Assembly (NCBI RefSeq): GCF_013133795.1
Contig: NZ_JABGBN010000006.1
Span: 62,001-126,000, forward strand
DNA: 64,000 nucleotides
Direction of reading: 5' to 3'
Origin: Pelistega suis
GTDB lineage: Bacteria > Pseudomonadota > Gammaproteobacteria > Burkholderiales > Burkholderiaceae_B
Shown piece after piece: positions 8,807 through 17,809 of this stretch (within the stretch, counting starts at the first letter, position 1; every line of letters starts with the position of its first letter). The translations under genes and the position numbers were made by a program. Below the pieces are notes generated by a model. It worked only from the letters and a program-made list of their open reading frames with translations. It was not told where the DNA came from and made no database searches.

Positions 8807-9850
8807 TCAATTAAAAAGTTTTAAGGCATCTTCTACAACTGCAGGAGCGATGAGCCAACCATGTCGGAAGAGTCCATTAATGCGAATTAAGCCTTCTTCT
8901 TGTTCAATACGAGGGAAATTATCAATTAATGCAGGGCGAAGATTGGTCTCTGTATGAATAATACGCGCTTCAGCAAGCTCAGGGAGTACGCTATGTGCTG
9001 CTGTTAGTAATTCAACTGTCGTACGAACAGAGATAGGGGATCGGTCTTCGCTTTCTATTTCACTTGCACCAATAAATAAAATATCTGGTTTGCGTGGTAC
9101 TAAATAAACACGATAACGAGGGTGGAGCAAACGGATAGGGCGCTGTAGGTTCAAGTTAGGGGATTGCAACCAGATAACTTCTCCACGAACGCCACGTACG
9201 TTTTGGCAGGAGAGAGTATGGGCATTGGCAAATTTAAGTTCGCGAGCGCCTAGACCGCGGGTGTCAATTACCCAATCGAAAGAATGTGTTTCTGTCTCAG
9301 TATGAATGGTATGCGGAGTGAGTTTCTTGACGTGAGTTTGCCAATGCCAATGCGTATGTTGGCAAGAGGTGTAGAGCGCATACATCGCTTGGCGTGTGTG
9401 AATATGCCCCTCATTTTGTAAGGCCCATGCATGAGCGGGTCCGCTGATAGACGGCTCTTGCTCTCGTAATTGTTCGAGTGAGAGTTTTGTCGGTTGTTGA
9501 TCAGCAGGTGCTTTAGCTTGTAATAATGAGATAAGACGAGCGGCTGCCCCTTCATCACCTCGATGTGCTAGCATTAAGCTGCCTTTATAATGTAACTCGA
9601 CAGGCTCACTCAATTTGGGGACTATCTCTTTCCATAAGCTGAGCGAGCGTACCCCATAGTTATAAATATTCTCATCACCGCTTTCTAATTCGGCAATATG
9701 ACTAAGCATACCCGCTGCTGTAAAACCAGCTGCTACAGGATCGGTGGGATGAGAAGCTTTATCAAAAACGGTGACTTCGTAACCTTTATGAGATAAATAA
9801 AAAGCACATAGACGACCAGCTAGACCTGCTCCAGCAATACCTATTTTCAT
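8807..9850 (-). CDS. thiO: Glycine oxidase ThiO-like FAD oxidoreductase
   Basis: FAD-dependent amine oxidase of the DAO family, expected to oxidise glycine to the iminoacetate (dehydroglycine) used by ThiG. The Rossmann motif G-I-A-G-A-G-L-A-G-R-L is at the very N-terminus when translation begins at 9850; an ATG at 9862 would add four residues. The C-terminal I-N-G-L-F-R-H-G-W-L-I-A-P segment is the typical FAD-closing motif. About 347 residues, normal. It is the first gene of the thiazole operon. I looked for a TPP riboswitch upstream and saw none. Confidence 0.9.
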   Translation of the reverse strand: MKIGIAGAGLAGRLCAFYLSHKGYEVTVFDKASHPTDPVAAGFTAAGMLSHIAELESGDENIYNYGVRSLSLWKEIVPKLSEPVELHYKGSLMLAHRGDEGAAARLISLLQAKAPADQQPTKLSLEQLREQEPSISGPAHAWALQNEGHIHTRQAMYALYTSCQHTHWHWQTHVKKLTPHTIHTETETHSFDWVIDTRGLGARELKFANAHTLSCQNVRGVRGEVIWLQSPNLNLQRPIRLLHPRYRVYLVPRKPDILFIGASEIESEDRSPISVRTTVELLTAAHSVLPELAEARIIHTETNLRPALIDNFPRIEQEEGLIRINGLFRHGWLIAPAVVEDALKLFN

Positions 9851-9966
9851 TACAAAACTCAATGTGTAGTAATAATAATGCTGTATTTTAGCACCGATAC
9901 AGAAATGCTTTAAGAATACTGCTCTTTAGAGTAAGGCTTAGCTTTTTAATGAGATGGGATGGATAT

Positions 9967-9975
9967 TGTTATAAT
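9967..9975 (+). promoter_or_regulatory. Extended -10 promoter element for recQ
   Basis: TGTTATAAT is a perfect extended -10 box (TGnTATAAT) 60 bases before the recQ start. No good -35 is visible, as is usual for extended -10 promoters. Confidence 0.55.
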
Positions 9976-10034
9976 ACGAGCTGATTTTAGATATAAAACT
10001 TATCGGTTTTTTACAGATAAGCTGACCATTTAAC

Positions 10035-11873
10035 GTGCATAGCCATTTACCCACCGCTCAAGAAAAAGCCTTAGATGTTTTGCAAAATGTCTTCGGTTAT
10101 CAACAGTTTCGTGCTGATCAAGAGAGCGTTATACATCATCTTATCGAAGGCAAAGATTGCGTAGTATTGATGCCAACAGGGGCAGGGAAATCCTTATGTT
10201 ATCAAGTGCCTGCTTTGGTGCGTCCCGGGTCAGGTGTGGTGATTTCTCCATTAATCGCGTTAATGCATGATCAAGTATTAGCTTTACAAGGTTTAGGAGT
10301 AAGAGCCGCTTGTTTAAATTCTTCGATGAGTTGGGAAGAGATTCAAGCGGTAGAAAATGCTTGGGCAAGAGGTTATATAGACTTACTCTATGTTGCCCCT
10401 GAACGGTTATTAACGCCCAGAACCTTAAGCTTATTAAAGCGTACGCCTATTTCTCTATTCGCTATTGATGAAGCGCATTGTGTTTCTCAGTGGGGACATG
10501 ATTTTCGCCCTGAGTATTTGGGATTATCAGAATTAGCTCGATTTTGGCCTGATGTGCCTCGTATTGCCTTGACAGCGACAGCAACGACGCAGACAAGAGA
10601 AGAAATTGAAACTCGTTTAAATTTAAAACAAGCGAAAACTTTTATCGCGAGTTTTGATCGTCCAAATATTCGCTATGAAATTGTAGAAAAAACGCAGGTG
10701 CGTCAACAACTCATGCGATTTATTAGTGAAAATCATCCTGATGAATCGGGGATTGTTTATTGTTTATCGCGCAAACGTTGTGAGAGTATTGCGGAGTTTC
10801 TTAATAAACAGGGAATTGTTGCTTTACCTTACCATGCAGGTATGGATCCCCGAGAACGCGCTGCTCATCAGTATCGTTTTTTACATGAAGAAGGCATTGT
10901 GATGGTGGCGACGATTGCCTTTGGCATGGGAGTCAATAAGCCGGATGTACGCTTTGTGGCGCATATTGATATGCCAAAATCTATTGAGGGGTATTATCAA
11001 GAAACAGGGCGTGCGGGACGTGATGGTTTACCTGCAACGGCATGGATGGCTTATGGTCTAACGGATGTATTACAGCAACGTAAAATGATTGAAACCTCTC
11101 AGGGAGATGAGGCGTTTAAGGAGAGATCCAGAGTTCAGTTAAATGCGATGTTAGCGTTATGCGAGACAGCGACTTGTCGAAGGGTAGAGTTGCTCCATTA
11201 TTTTGGGCAAGATAGTGAGCCTTGTGGTAATTGTGATGTCTGTAAAACACCGCCTACATTATGGAATGGTGTGATTGCTGGGCAAAAAGTGCTTTCTACG
11301 GTTTATTGGTTATATAAAAACTATCAACAACGGTTTGGTGCAAATTATATTATTGATATTTTATTAGGGATTCATACCGAAAGAATAGATAGTTTTGCGC
11401 ATTATCAGTTAAGTACCTTTGGGATTGGTAAAGAATATACAGAAGAAATCTGGCATAGTGTCATTCGCCAATTACTTGCTAAAGGCTATTTGTCTGTCGA
11501 TATCGAGGGATACTCAACTTTAGCCTTAACGTCTCGTAGTGCAAGATTATTGCGAGGTGAGGAGGAATTATGGTTAAAACAGGAGTCTCTTGTGGTATCT
11601 GCTCGCTCTAAGAATGTCATGCCAACGCGTAAGAAGACTTTCCAAGAGTTAAATCCAGAGGCTTATCATCGTTATCAATTATTGAAACAATGGCGTGAGG
11701 AAAGAAGTCGTCGAGATGGTTTGGATGGTCAGTTTATTTTTAATGATACAACGCTAAGATATATTGCGATGGCCGATCCAAGGACTATGCAGGCCTTATC
11801 TAAGATAGATGGCATAAATTTGTATAAGTTAAATACCTATGGGAAAGAAGTGCTAAAGGCGATGGCTAATTAG
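10035..11873 (+). CDS. recQ: ATP-dependent DNA helicase RecQ
   Basis: 3'-5' superfamily 2 helicase for recombination and fork repair; 612 residues, full length. The Walker A M-P-T-G-A-G-K-S is at residues 46-53, the D-E-A-H box near 145, and the aromatic-rich loop C-V-S-Q-W-G-H-D-F-R-P-E-Y follows. The RecQ zinc site (C-R-R then Y-F-G-Q plus C-G-N-C-D-V-C) is near residues 380-405. The winged-helix region and a C-terminal HRDC domain (from about 540) are present. Translation must start at GTG 10035; the ribosome site is weak. A hairpin-element cluster begins right after the stop. Confidence 0.97.
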   Translation: MHSHLPTAQEKALDVLQNVFGYQQFRADQESVIHHLIEGKDCVVLMPTGAGKSLCYQVPALVRPGSGVVISPLIALMHDQVLALQGLGVRAACLNSSMSWEEIQAVENAWARGYIDLLYVAPERLLTPRTLSLLKRTPISLFAIDEAHCVSQWGHDFRPEYLGLSELARFWPDVPRIALTATATTQTREEIETRLNLKQAKTFIASFDRPNIRYEIVEKTQVRQQLMRFISENHPDESGIVYCLSRKRCESIAEFLNKQGIVALPYHAGMDPRERAAHQYRFLHEEGIVMVATIAFGMGVNKPDVRFVAHIDMPKSIEGYYQETGRAGRDGLPATAWMAYGLTDVLQQRKMIETSQGDEAFKERSRVQLNAMLALCETATCRRVELLHYFGQDSEPCGNCDVCKTPPTLWNGVIAGQKVLSTVYWLYKNYQQRFGANYIIDILLGIHTERIDSFAHYQLSTFGIGKEYTEEIWHSVIRQLLAKGYLSVDIEGYSTLALTSRSARLLRGEEELWLKQESLVVSARSKNVMPTRKKTFQELNPEAYHRYQLLKQWREERSRRDGLDGQFIFNDTTLRYIAMADPRTMQALSKIDGINLYKLNTYGKEVLKAMAN

Positions 11874-11980
11874 CGTTGCAATGTTTACTACAAGCACTCA
11901 AGGTTTGCGGAGACGTTTCGATGCAAAAAGCGAGTGAATATCTCTCCGTGTGGTCTGGTGCTCACTGGCACTATCACAAG

Positions 11981-12081
11981 CACCTATGGAGAGAACTTGA
12001 TGTACCGAGCGAGTTTGCAAACGGCGAGCGATAGCGACGCACTTTGCTGTCCGAGCGAATACACAAGTTCTGTAATAGGTG
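11981..12081 (+). repeat. GGAG hairpin element, type C
   Basis: Outer stem CACCTAT/ATAGGTG (7 perfect pairs), loop GGAG (11988-11991) opposite GTA (12072-12074), inner stem AGAACTTGATGTA/TACACAAGTTCT, and a 55-base loop with CGAGCGAGTTTG and GTCCGAGCGAA. Confidence 0.88.
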
Positions 12082-12156
12082 ATGGTGATGGAGTAACACT
12101 AACAACTGCGCGGAACGTGCAGCGAACCTTGTCGCTATTAATGTTTTGCTATCCAC

Positions 12157-12239
12157 CCACACTGCAGACACTTCACTCTTGCTCCGGAAAGTGCTTCGCC
12201 GTTTCCAATGTCGCTACGAGTGAATGTCTTTCCGTGTGG
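12157..12239 (-). repeat. GGAG hairpin element, type B (GGAA variant)
   Basis: On the - strand: outer stem CCACAC/GTGTGG, internal loop GGAA opposite GCA, inner stem AGACATTCACTC against GAGTGAAGTGTCT, loop with ACATTGGAAACGGCGAAGC. The usual GGAG is GGAA here. Confidence 0.8.
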
Positions 12240-12266
12240 TCTGGTGCTCACTGGCACTATCACAAG

Positions 12267-12367
12267 CACCTATGGAGAGAACTTGATGTACCGAGCGAGT
12301 TTGCAAACGGCGAGCGTTAGCGACGCACTTTGCTGTCCGAGCGAATACACAAGTTCTGTAATAGGTG
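12267..12367 (+). repeat. GGAG hairpin element, type C
   Basis: Near-identical copy of the element at 11981-12081, offset 286 bp. Same stems, GGAG (12274-12277) opposite GTA (12358-12360). Confidence 0.88.
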
Positions 12368-12433
12368 ATGGCGGTGGAGTGACACTAACAACTGCACGAA
12401 ACGAGTAGCAAGCCTTGTTGCTATTAGTATTGG

Positions 12434-14092
12434 CTATTTGCCCCTTAACTCTCGGCGTAGAATTTTACCCACATTGTTCTTCGGTAACTCATCAACAAAA
12501 GCTACTTTCTTTGGTACTTTATAATTCGTCAAATCTTTACGACAGTGAGTAATAATCTCATCTTCAGTTAAGTTAGGGTCTTTACGTACAACAAAAAGCT
12601 TAACTAACTCACCTGCGGGGCCATTGTCTTCACCGACTGCAGCGACCTCTAAAATACCGGGATGCGTTGCTGCGACATCTTCGACCTCATTGGGGTAGAC
12701 ATTGAAGCCAGACACAATAATTAAGTCTTTTTTGCGATCAACAAGGTAAACGAAGCCTTTTTCGTCCATATAGCCCATATCACCTGTGCGTAGATAGCCT
12801 TCGTTATCAAAGACATTGGTGGTTTCTTCTGGACGTTCCCAATAGCCTTTCATCACTTGAGGACCTTTGATAAGTACTTCACCAATTTCTTTTAGAGGCA
12901 AGGATTGACCTTGATCATCCACAATTTTGATATAGGTTGAAGAGATAGGTAAACCAATGGCTCCATTAAACTCCGTCATATCTAATGGATTGATGGTAGC
13001 TGCAGGACTGGTTTCTGTGAGTCCATAGGCCTGTACTAGTGGTTTGCCAGTTACCTTTAACCAACGCTCTGCTGTGGCTTTTTGTACAGCCATACCACCG
13101 CCTAGTGTAAGTTTTAACGAACTGAAATCAATCTTTTTGAAGTCCTCATTATTTAATAAGGCATTAAATAACGTATTGACGCCAGTAAAAGCCGTAAATT
13201 TGTATTTTGAAATCTCTTTGACAAAGCCTTTAATATCACGAGGATTCACAATCAAGAGATTGCATGCTCCCAGACGCATAAAGGTGAGGCAGTTCGCTGT
13301 TAATGAGAAGATGTGGTAAAGCGGTAAGGCAGTAACGATGAGGTCTTTGCCATCAGTTGTGTAGGCCCTTACCCAAGTATAAGCTTGTAAAACGTTAGAA
13401 ACAATATTGCCATGCGTAAGGATGGCACCTTTTGGAACACCTGTTGTACCGCCAGTATATTGTAAGAAAGCATAGTTATCATGATTTAAAGCAACAGGGG
13501 TAAAGGGAAGCTTAGCACCTTCTTCAAAAACCGTACTCATGCGAACGTGATGAGGAATATTCCAAGTTGGAACCATTTTTTTGATATGACGTAAGACAAA
13601 ATTAACGATTTTGCCTTTGAAACCTAACATACCACCAATAGAGGCAACAATGACTTTTTTTACTCCGGGTGTTTTCGGTAAAGCCGCTTGGAGTGTTGCA
13701 GCAAAGTTTTCGACAACAACGATAACTTCAGCACCGGAGTCATTGAGTTGATGTTCAACTTCATGTGCGGTGTACATAGGATTAAAGTTAACTACTGTAC
13801 AACCAGCACGTAACGCACCAAATAAACAGATAGGATACTGGAGAATATTGGGCATCATCAAACCAACACGAGCACCAGGTTTGATGCCTTGAGCTTGCAG
13901 CCAAGCTGCAAAGGCACGAGAGTAGTGGTCTAACTCGCGATAAGTCAGTTTTTTACCAAGAGAAATAAAGGCAGTATTATCTGCAAATTTTTTAACGCAG
14001 TTATCAAAAATCTCAACAAGAGAGCTATGTTGTTGAGGGTCAATGTCTGCGGGGATACCCTCAGGGTAACTGTTTAGCCAAATTCTGTCCAT
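12434..14092 (-). CDS. fadD: Long-chain fatty acid--CoA ligase
   Basis: Peripheral membrane acyl-CoA synthetase that activates fatty acids (ATP to AMP + PPi) for beta-oxidation. At 552 residues it is close to E. coli FadD (561), and its N-terminus (W-L-N-S-Y-P-E-G-I-P) follows the FadD pattern. The AMP-binding signature Y-T-G-G-T-T-G-V-P-K-G is near residue 212. The FACS motif around G-Y-L-R-T-G-D-M-G-Y and the catalytic C-terminal lysine region (N-N-V-G-K-I-L-R-R-E-L) are present. It lies downstream of fadL but a terminator separates them. Confidence 0.95.
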   Translation of the reverse strand: MDRIWLNSYPEGIPADIDPQQHSSLVEIFDNCVKKFADNTAFISLGKKLTYRELDHYSRAFAAWLQAQGIKPGARVGLMMPNILQYPICLFGALRAGCTVVNFNPMYTAHEVEHQLNDSGAEVIVVVENFAATLQAALPKTPGVKKVIVASIGGMLGFKGKIVNFVLRHIKKMVPTWNIPHHVRMSTVFEEGAKLPFTPVALNHDNYAFLQYTGGTTGVPKGAILTHGNIVSNVLQAYTWVRAYTTDGKDLIVTALPLYHIFSLTANCLTFMRLGACNLLIVNPRDIKGFVKEISKYKFTAFTGVNTLFNALLNNEDFKKIDFSSLKLTLGGGMAVQKATAERWLKVTGKPLVQAYGLTETSPAATINPLDMTEFNGAIGLPISSTYIKIVDDQGQSLPLKEIGEVLIKGPQVMKGYWERPEETTNVFDNEGYLRTGDMGYMDEKGFVYLVDRKKDLIIVSGFNVYPNEVEDVAATHPGILEVAAVGEDNGPAGELVKLFVVRKDPNLTEDEIITHCRKDLTNYKVPKKVAFVDELPKNNVGKILRRELRGK

Positions 14093-14171
14093 TATTCTTG
14101 TTCTCCAGACTGGGATAAAAATGTCAGCATAAAAGAGATGCCAACTTATCCATAGAAATAAAATCTTTTAG

Positions 14172-14208
14172 AAAAAGCAGTCACCGATATAAAAACATCA
14201 GTGACTGC
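14172..14208 (-). terminator. Terminator after fadL
   Basis: 12-base arms 14177-14188 and 14197-14208 (one wobble), followed on the - strand by five T. It ends fadL transcription before fadD. Confidence 0.8.
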
Positions 14209-14230
14209 AGAGCACACGAACTATTTTAAA

Positions 14231-15586
14231 TTAGAAACGGTGTGATAATTGTAGACCAAAAACATGAGAATCTGCTTTATATGAGCCTTTTAATGTGCCA
14301 TATGCTGCAGCATTTCCATTGTTATTGTTGATTTTAGATTTATCCGCAATGATATATGCGTAGCCGACGTCTAAAGTTGTGTTAGCAGTTGGTTTAAACT
14401 GAGCACCTAAACTTAACCAGTAGCGATTGCTGTCAGGAAGTGATGCTAGACGATGTTCTGTATGGCGAACTGGCGATTGATCCCATGCAAGACCTGCCTT
14501 GATTTTCCAAGCGTCGTTTACTGCGTAGTTAGCACCTACAGCAATACGCCAAGAGTCTTTGAAGTGTAGTTGTAATGTTGTTTCTGGAAGTTTGGCATTG
14601 GTGATGGTGAGTTTAGGTAAGCTAGACCAACCAGTCCACGATACATCCCCCATGATTTCCCATTTGTCATTAAGACGGTGATAACCAGAAAGGATAGCCA
14701 TATCTGGTAGGGATACAGATGCGGCAGAGTCAGAGATAATTTGAGTGGTAGAACGTGTTAATGGGTTAATAAAGCTCACAGAAGTGTCACCATCCGCTTT
14801 ATGCTTGATACGTGAGCGATAAGATAAACCGATACGGGTGTCCTCTGATGGATGGTAAAGTAAACCAATATTCCAACCATAACCTGTATTTTTCACTTTC
14901 GTTTTAGCATCGCCACTTAGATAGACTTCTTTACCAGCGAGAGGATGAGGGAGACCCGCTGGTACGGGTATTACGCCCGTTCCAACAGGTACAGCTTTTT
15001 CATAAGTCGCTTCGATGCGTTGGATATTCAGACCAAGACCTACGCTAAAGCTAGGATCAACTTTAAAGGCAACAGAAGGGTTGATATTAATGGTTTTAAT
15101 ATCGAATGAACGAGAGTGGTAACGACCCATCCAGTCGCTTTCGTATTCGGTTTTTAGACCAAACGGAGCACTAATACCCAGACCTAGGGCAACACGATCA
15201 TTGAGTTTATAGCTCATATAGAGATTAGGTACAACACCCCAGCCACCAGCATCGCCACCTGTATTACCTAAAGCAGTGGGGACAGGAGAGAAACCTGTGC
15301 CAGCACCTGTTAGATTATTCGGCAATGTCGTACCTTTATCTGTAAACTTGAATCCTGGGCGAATAAATGAAACGCCTGTAGAAATTTGTAGACCATCAAG
15401 TTGTGTTAAGCCTGCCGGGTTGAAGTAGGTTGTGCTGGCATTTTCGGCGACAGCAGCAGAACCTGCATAAGCATTGCCTAAGCCGCTATTGTTTTGTTCT
15501 AATAGATTAAAGCCGGCTGCGTGAGTAACGCCTGCTGTACCTAATAACGCAATACTTGCTGTAAGTGTACGTAAACGAAAATTCAT
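14231..15586 (-). CDS. fadL: Outer-membrane long-chain fatty acid transporter FadL (OmpP1 family)
   Basis: Beta-barrel outer-membrane porin for long-chain fatty acids, 451 residues. A signal peptide is seen (positively charged start, then A-S-I-A-L-L-G-T-A-G-V, cleavage after T-H-A). The N-terminal plug region has the signature A-A-G-F-N-L-L-E-Q-N and the N-P-A motif (Y-F-N-P-A-G-L). It ends with F, as outer-membrane proteins usually do (L-S-H-R-F). A good ribosome site (AGGAG) precedes the start. A PsrA-like operator lies 27-44 bases upstream of the start codon. Confidence 0.95.
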   Translation of the reverse strand: MNFRLRTLTASIALLGTAGVTHAAGFNLLEQNNSGLGNAYAGSAAVAENASTTYFNPAGLTQLDGLQISTGVSFIRPGFKFTDKGTTLPNNLTGAGTGFSPVPTALGNTGGDAGGWGVVPNLYMSYKLNDRVALGLGISAPFGLKTEYESDWMGRYHSRSFDIKTININPSVAFKVDPSFSVGLGLNIQRIEATYEKAVPVGTGVIPVPAGLPHPLAGKEVYLSGDAKTKVKNTGYGWNIGLLYHPSEDTRIGLSYRSRIKHKADGDTSVSFINPLTRSTTQIISDSAASVSLPDMAILSGYHRLNDKWEIMGDVSWTGWSSLPKLTITNAKLPETTLQLHFKDSWRIAVGANYAVNDAWKIKAGLAWDQSPVRHTEHRLASLPDSNRYWLSLGAQFKPTANTTLDVGYAYIIADKSKINNNNGNAAAYGTLKGSYKADSHVFGLQLSHRF

Positions 15587-15612
15587 AACAGTTTCTCCTA
15601 AGAAAACAAGAT

Positions 15613-15630
15613 TTTAAACGAAGTTTGAAA
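15613..15630. promoter_or_regulatory. PsrA/FadR-type (TetR) operator upstream of fadL
   Basis: AAAC-GAA-GTTT inside an extended dyad (TTTAAACGAAGTTTGAAA), matching the pattern of AAAC and GTTT half sites separated by a few bases known for PsrA-type TetR regulators of beta-oxidation. It lies between fadL and its presumed promoter, so binding should repress fadL. Confidence 0.6.
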
Positions 15631-15814
15631 ATCTTTTAAGTGTTTTAGTATATTTTTGTTTAATTTTGTACTAATTTGTTGATTTTCTTAATCAGCATTT
15701 TTACTAATATTGTTGCGAATTAATGACAAATTCTATTTAAAAATAAAAATGTTGTTTTTTTAAAGGGTATCTTAAGTAGGGGAAACTATCTTGTTGATGA
15801 GGGAATAGTGATGA

Positions 15815-15859
15815 GAAAAAAGAATATGGAAGTGCTGATGAAAGCTCTTCCATATTCTT
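15815..15859 (-). terminator. Terminator of the fadE-fadI-fadJ unit
   Basis: A 13-bp perfect stem (15820-15832 with 15847-15859), a 14-base loop, and six T on the - strand directly after. It follows the fadJ stop by 28 bases. Confidence 0.88.
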
Positions 15860-15886
15860 AAAGGTTAAAGTATCAAAGAGGGGATA

Positions 15887-17806
15887 TTATGAATGATGTT
15901 TATAGTGAAGTGGACCTCCTCGGAAAGGAGCAAAACCCGTTCCAAAGATAATGCCAGCATCGACTAAATCCGCATCTTCAATAATCCCTTTTTGTAATTG
16001 TTTTTCTGCTTGTTCAATAAAAGGCGTAATCAAGCGTTTTTCCAAGTGTTCAGGGATATCTTTATCGCTGAATTGGCTAGGTTTGCGATTTTTCCATTGA
16101 TAAAAACCTTCGCCTGTTTTCTTACCGAGTTTTTGCTGACTCACTAATTGTTGTAAGCAGCGTGGGGGGGCGCTACCCTCTGCCAGTTGTTTGCCCGCTG
16201 CCATGGCAATATCAAGCCCAACGGTATCGGCTAATTCGATAGGACCCATGGGCATACCAAATCGCAACATGGCAGTATCAATCACTTCAGGTGCAATGCC
16301 TTCATCGACACAACGCATGGCCTCTAACATATAAGGACCGAGAACAGCATTCACTAAGAATCCCGGTGTATCTTTGACTAGTAGCGGTAATTTATTGATA
16401 CGACCAACGAAGGCGCACGCCTGATTAATGGCTTCTTCGGCAATACCATCAGCCGTAATCACTTCAACTAAAGGCATTTTAGCTACTGGATTGAAAAAGT
16501 GAACACCAACAAAACGCTCAGGACGAGCAAGTTGTGTGCGTAACGAGGCTAACGATAAACTGGATGTATTAGTCGCTAAGATAGCCCCTTCTTTCATACG
16601 AGGCTCAATTGTCTTATAGAGGGCTTGCTTAGCTTCTAAGTTCTCAAAAATGGCTTCGATAATAATATCAGCATCGTCAATGCCTTGACCTTGTGGGTCA
16701 GGGATAAAGTTATCGCGTGCTGCTTGGGCACTCAATCGATCTTTACGTGCAAAAAGAGAAGCCGCATTTTTTAAGGCACCAGCAATGCGCGCATGGTCCG
16801 TATCTTGTACCGTGACTTTTAAGCCTTGGAGAGCACACCATGTGGCAATACCACCTCCCATGACGCCAGCGCCGATGACATGCACATGTTTAATTGCTTT
16901 GCTATCACCGCGTTTCGTAAAGCTTTTTAGGCGATCTTGTAAATGGAATACACGAATTAAATTTCGAGTGGTGGGTGATTGTAATAGGCGCTGGACAATG
17001 GATAAGTCAGCTAAACCATCACCATTGTGTTTTTCCCAGATATCAATAATTGCTAAGGGTGCTGGGTAATGCCCCATAGGGTCTTTTTGCTTGACTTGTT
17101 TACGCGCAAAGTAAGCAGGGATTTTCTTAAAGGGAGGTGTATTGAGTAACTTATCGATACCTTTCGCTTTGCGAGCAGGCTTACCTGATAACACATAGTC
17201 TTGGGCGGTTTTTAAAGCGACACGCTGTGCTGTGACGATATCAACGAGACCAAATGATTTGGCACGGCGAGCATCAAGAGTACGACCGGTCAGCATCATA
17301 TCTAATGCTTTTTGTGCGCCGATGAGTGCAGGTAAGCGTTTTGCACCTCCCCAACCCGGATAAATACCTAACATCACTTCAGGTAATCCTAGGCTTGGTT
17401 TTGGGCTATCAATTAAGACACGATACCGGCAAGCAAGCGCTAATTCTAAACCTCCCCCTAAGCAAGTACCATGAATAAGAGCTAAGGTAGGGAAAGGCAA
17501 CTGTTCAATGCGGTTAAATAAATGCCAACCACGTTCGATTAATGTTTTTCCGGCTTGGAGATCATTTTCAAAACGAGTAAACTCATTGACATCTGCGCCT
17601 GCGATAAAACCGTTGCTTTTGCCAGAGCGAATAATAAGTCCTGAGGGACGATGGCTATCTAGATAGTCAATAGCTGTTGCTAATTCGGCCATGACTTCGC
17701 CAGATAAGGCATTCATTGAACGGTCGGGACAATTGATAATGAGGTGTGCAATATTTCTCTCATCGTGGTGAAGTGTCCAGTTCTTTAGGGTTAATGCAGT
17801 AGACAT
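15887..17806 (-). CDS. fadJ: Bifunctional enoyl-CoA hydratase / 3-hydroxyacyl-CoA dehydrogenase
   Basis: Alpha subunit of the beta-oxidation complex. An N-terminal crotonase domain (about 1-200) shows G-T-C-L-G-G-G-L-E-L-A-L-A and L-G-L-P-E-V-M-L-G-I-Y-P-G-W-G-G. The NAD-binding motif V-I-G-A-G-V-M-G-G-G starts near residue 310, and G-V-H-F-F-N-P-V supplies the catalytic histidine. At 639 residues it is short: the protein stops just after P-F-R-G-G-P-L-H-Y, whereas relatives continue about 40-60 residues. No frame continues that tail downstream. It starts 3 bases after fadI and is the last gene of the unit. fadJ versus fadB cannot be decided firmly. Confidence 0.92.
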   Translation of the reverse strand: MSTALTLKNWTLHHDERNIAHLIINCPDRSMNALSGEVMAELATAIDYLDSHRPSGLIIRSGKSNGFIAGADVNEFTRFENDLQAGKTLIERGWHLFNRIEQLPFPTLALIHGTCLGGGLELALACRYRVLIDSPKPSLGLPEVMLGIYPGWGGAKRLPALIGAQKALDMMLTGRTLDARRAKSFGLVDIVTAQRVALKTAQDYVLSGKPARKAKGIDKLLNTPPFKKIPAYFARKQVKQKDPMGHYPAPLAIIDIWEKHNGDGLADLSIVQRLLQSPTTRNLIRVFHLQDRLKSFTKRGDSKAIKHVHVIGAGVMGGGIATWCALQGLKVTVQDTDHARIAGALKNAASLFARKDRLSAQAARDNFIPDPQGQGIDDADIIIEAIFENLEAKQALYKTIEPRMKEGAILATNTSSLSLASLRTQLARPERFVGVHFFNPVAKMPLVEVITADGIAEEAINQACAFVGRINKLPLLVKDTPGFLVNAVLGPYMLEAMRCVDEGIAPEVIDTAMLRFGMPMGPIELADTVGLDIAMAAGKQLAEGSAPPRCLQQLVSQQKLGKKTGEGFYQWKNRKPSQFSDKDIPEHLEKRLITPFIEQAEKQLQKGIIEDADLVDAGIIFGTGFAPFRGGPLHYKHHS

Positions 17807-17809
17807 AAA

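Larger units (their letters stand above)
11874..12433. repeat. Hairpin-element cluster 2 (recQ to fadD)
   Basis: A 560-bp gap between convergent recQ and fadD, fully made of the GGAG-hairpin family. In order: left half of type A (11899-11935) fused at GCGAGT to the right end of a type B element; complete C on + (11981-12081); right arm of A (to 12130); complete B on - (12157-12239); complete C on + (12267-12367); right arm of A (to 12416). The block 11933-12140 is repeated at 12219-12426, offset exactly 286 bp. Open frames here are by-products of the repeats. Confidence 0.85.

Noticed and set aside
9851-10034. TPP riboswitch upstream of thiO
   Set aside because: The conserved CTGAGA and ACC-TGATCTGG-type segments are not present on the - strand in this gap.
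11934-12408. Open frames of 60-130 codons starting G-E-N-L-M-Y-R-A-S-L-Q-T-like, also seen at 6171-6365, 39450-39692 and 47639-47879
   Set aside because: They run through the hairpin elements, change frame between copies, and their apparent shared peptide comes only from the type C arm (GGAG followed by an ATG) being repeated.
11874-12433. Integron attC array
   Set aside because: Structure-conserved repeats suggested attC, but there is no integrase, no GTTRRRY core and no gene cassettes between units; the internal loop is different.
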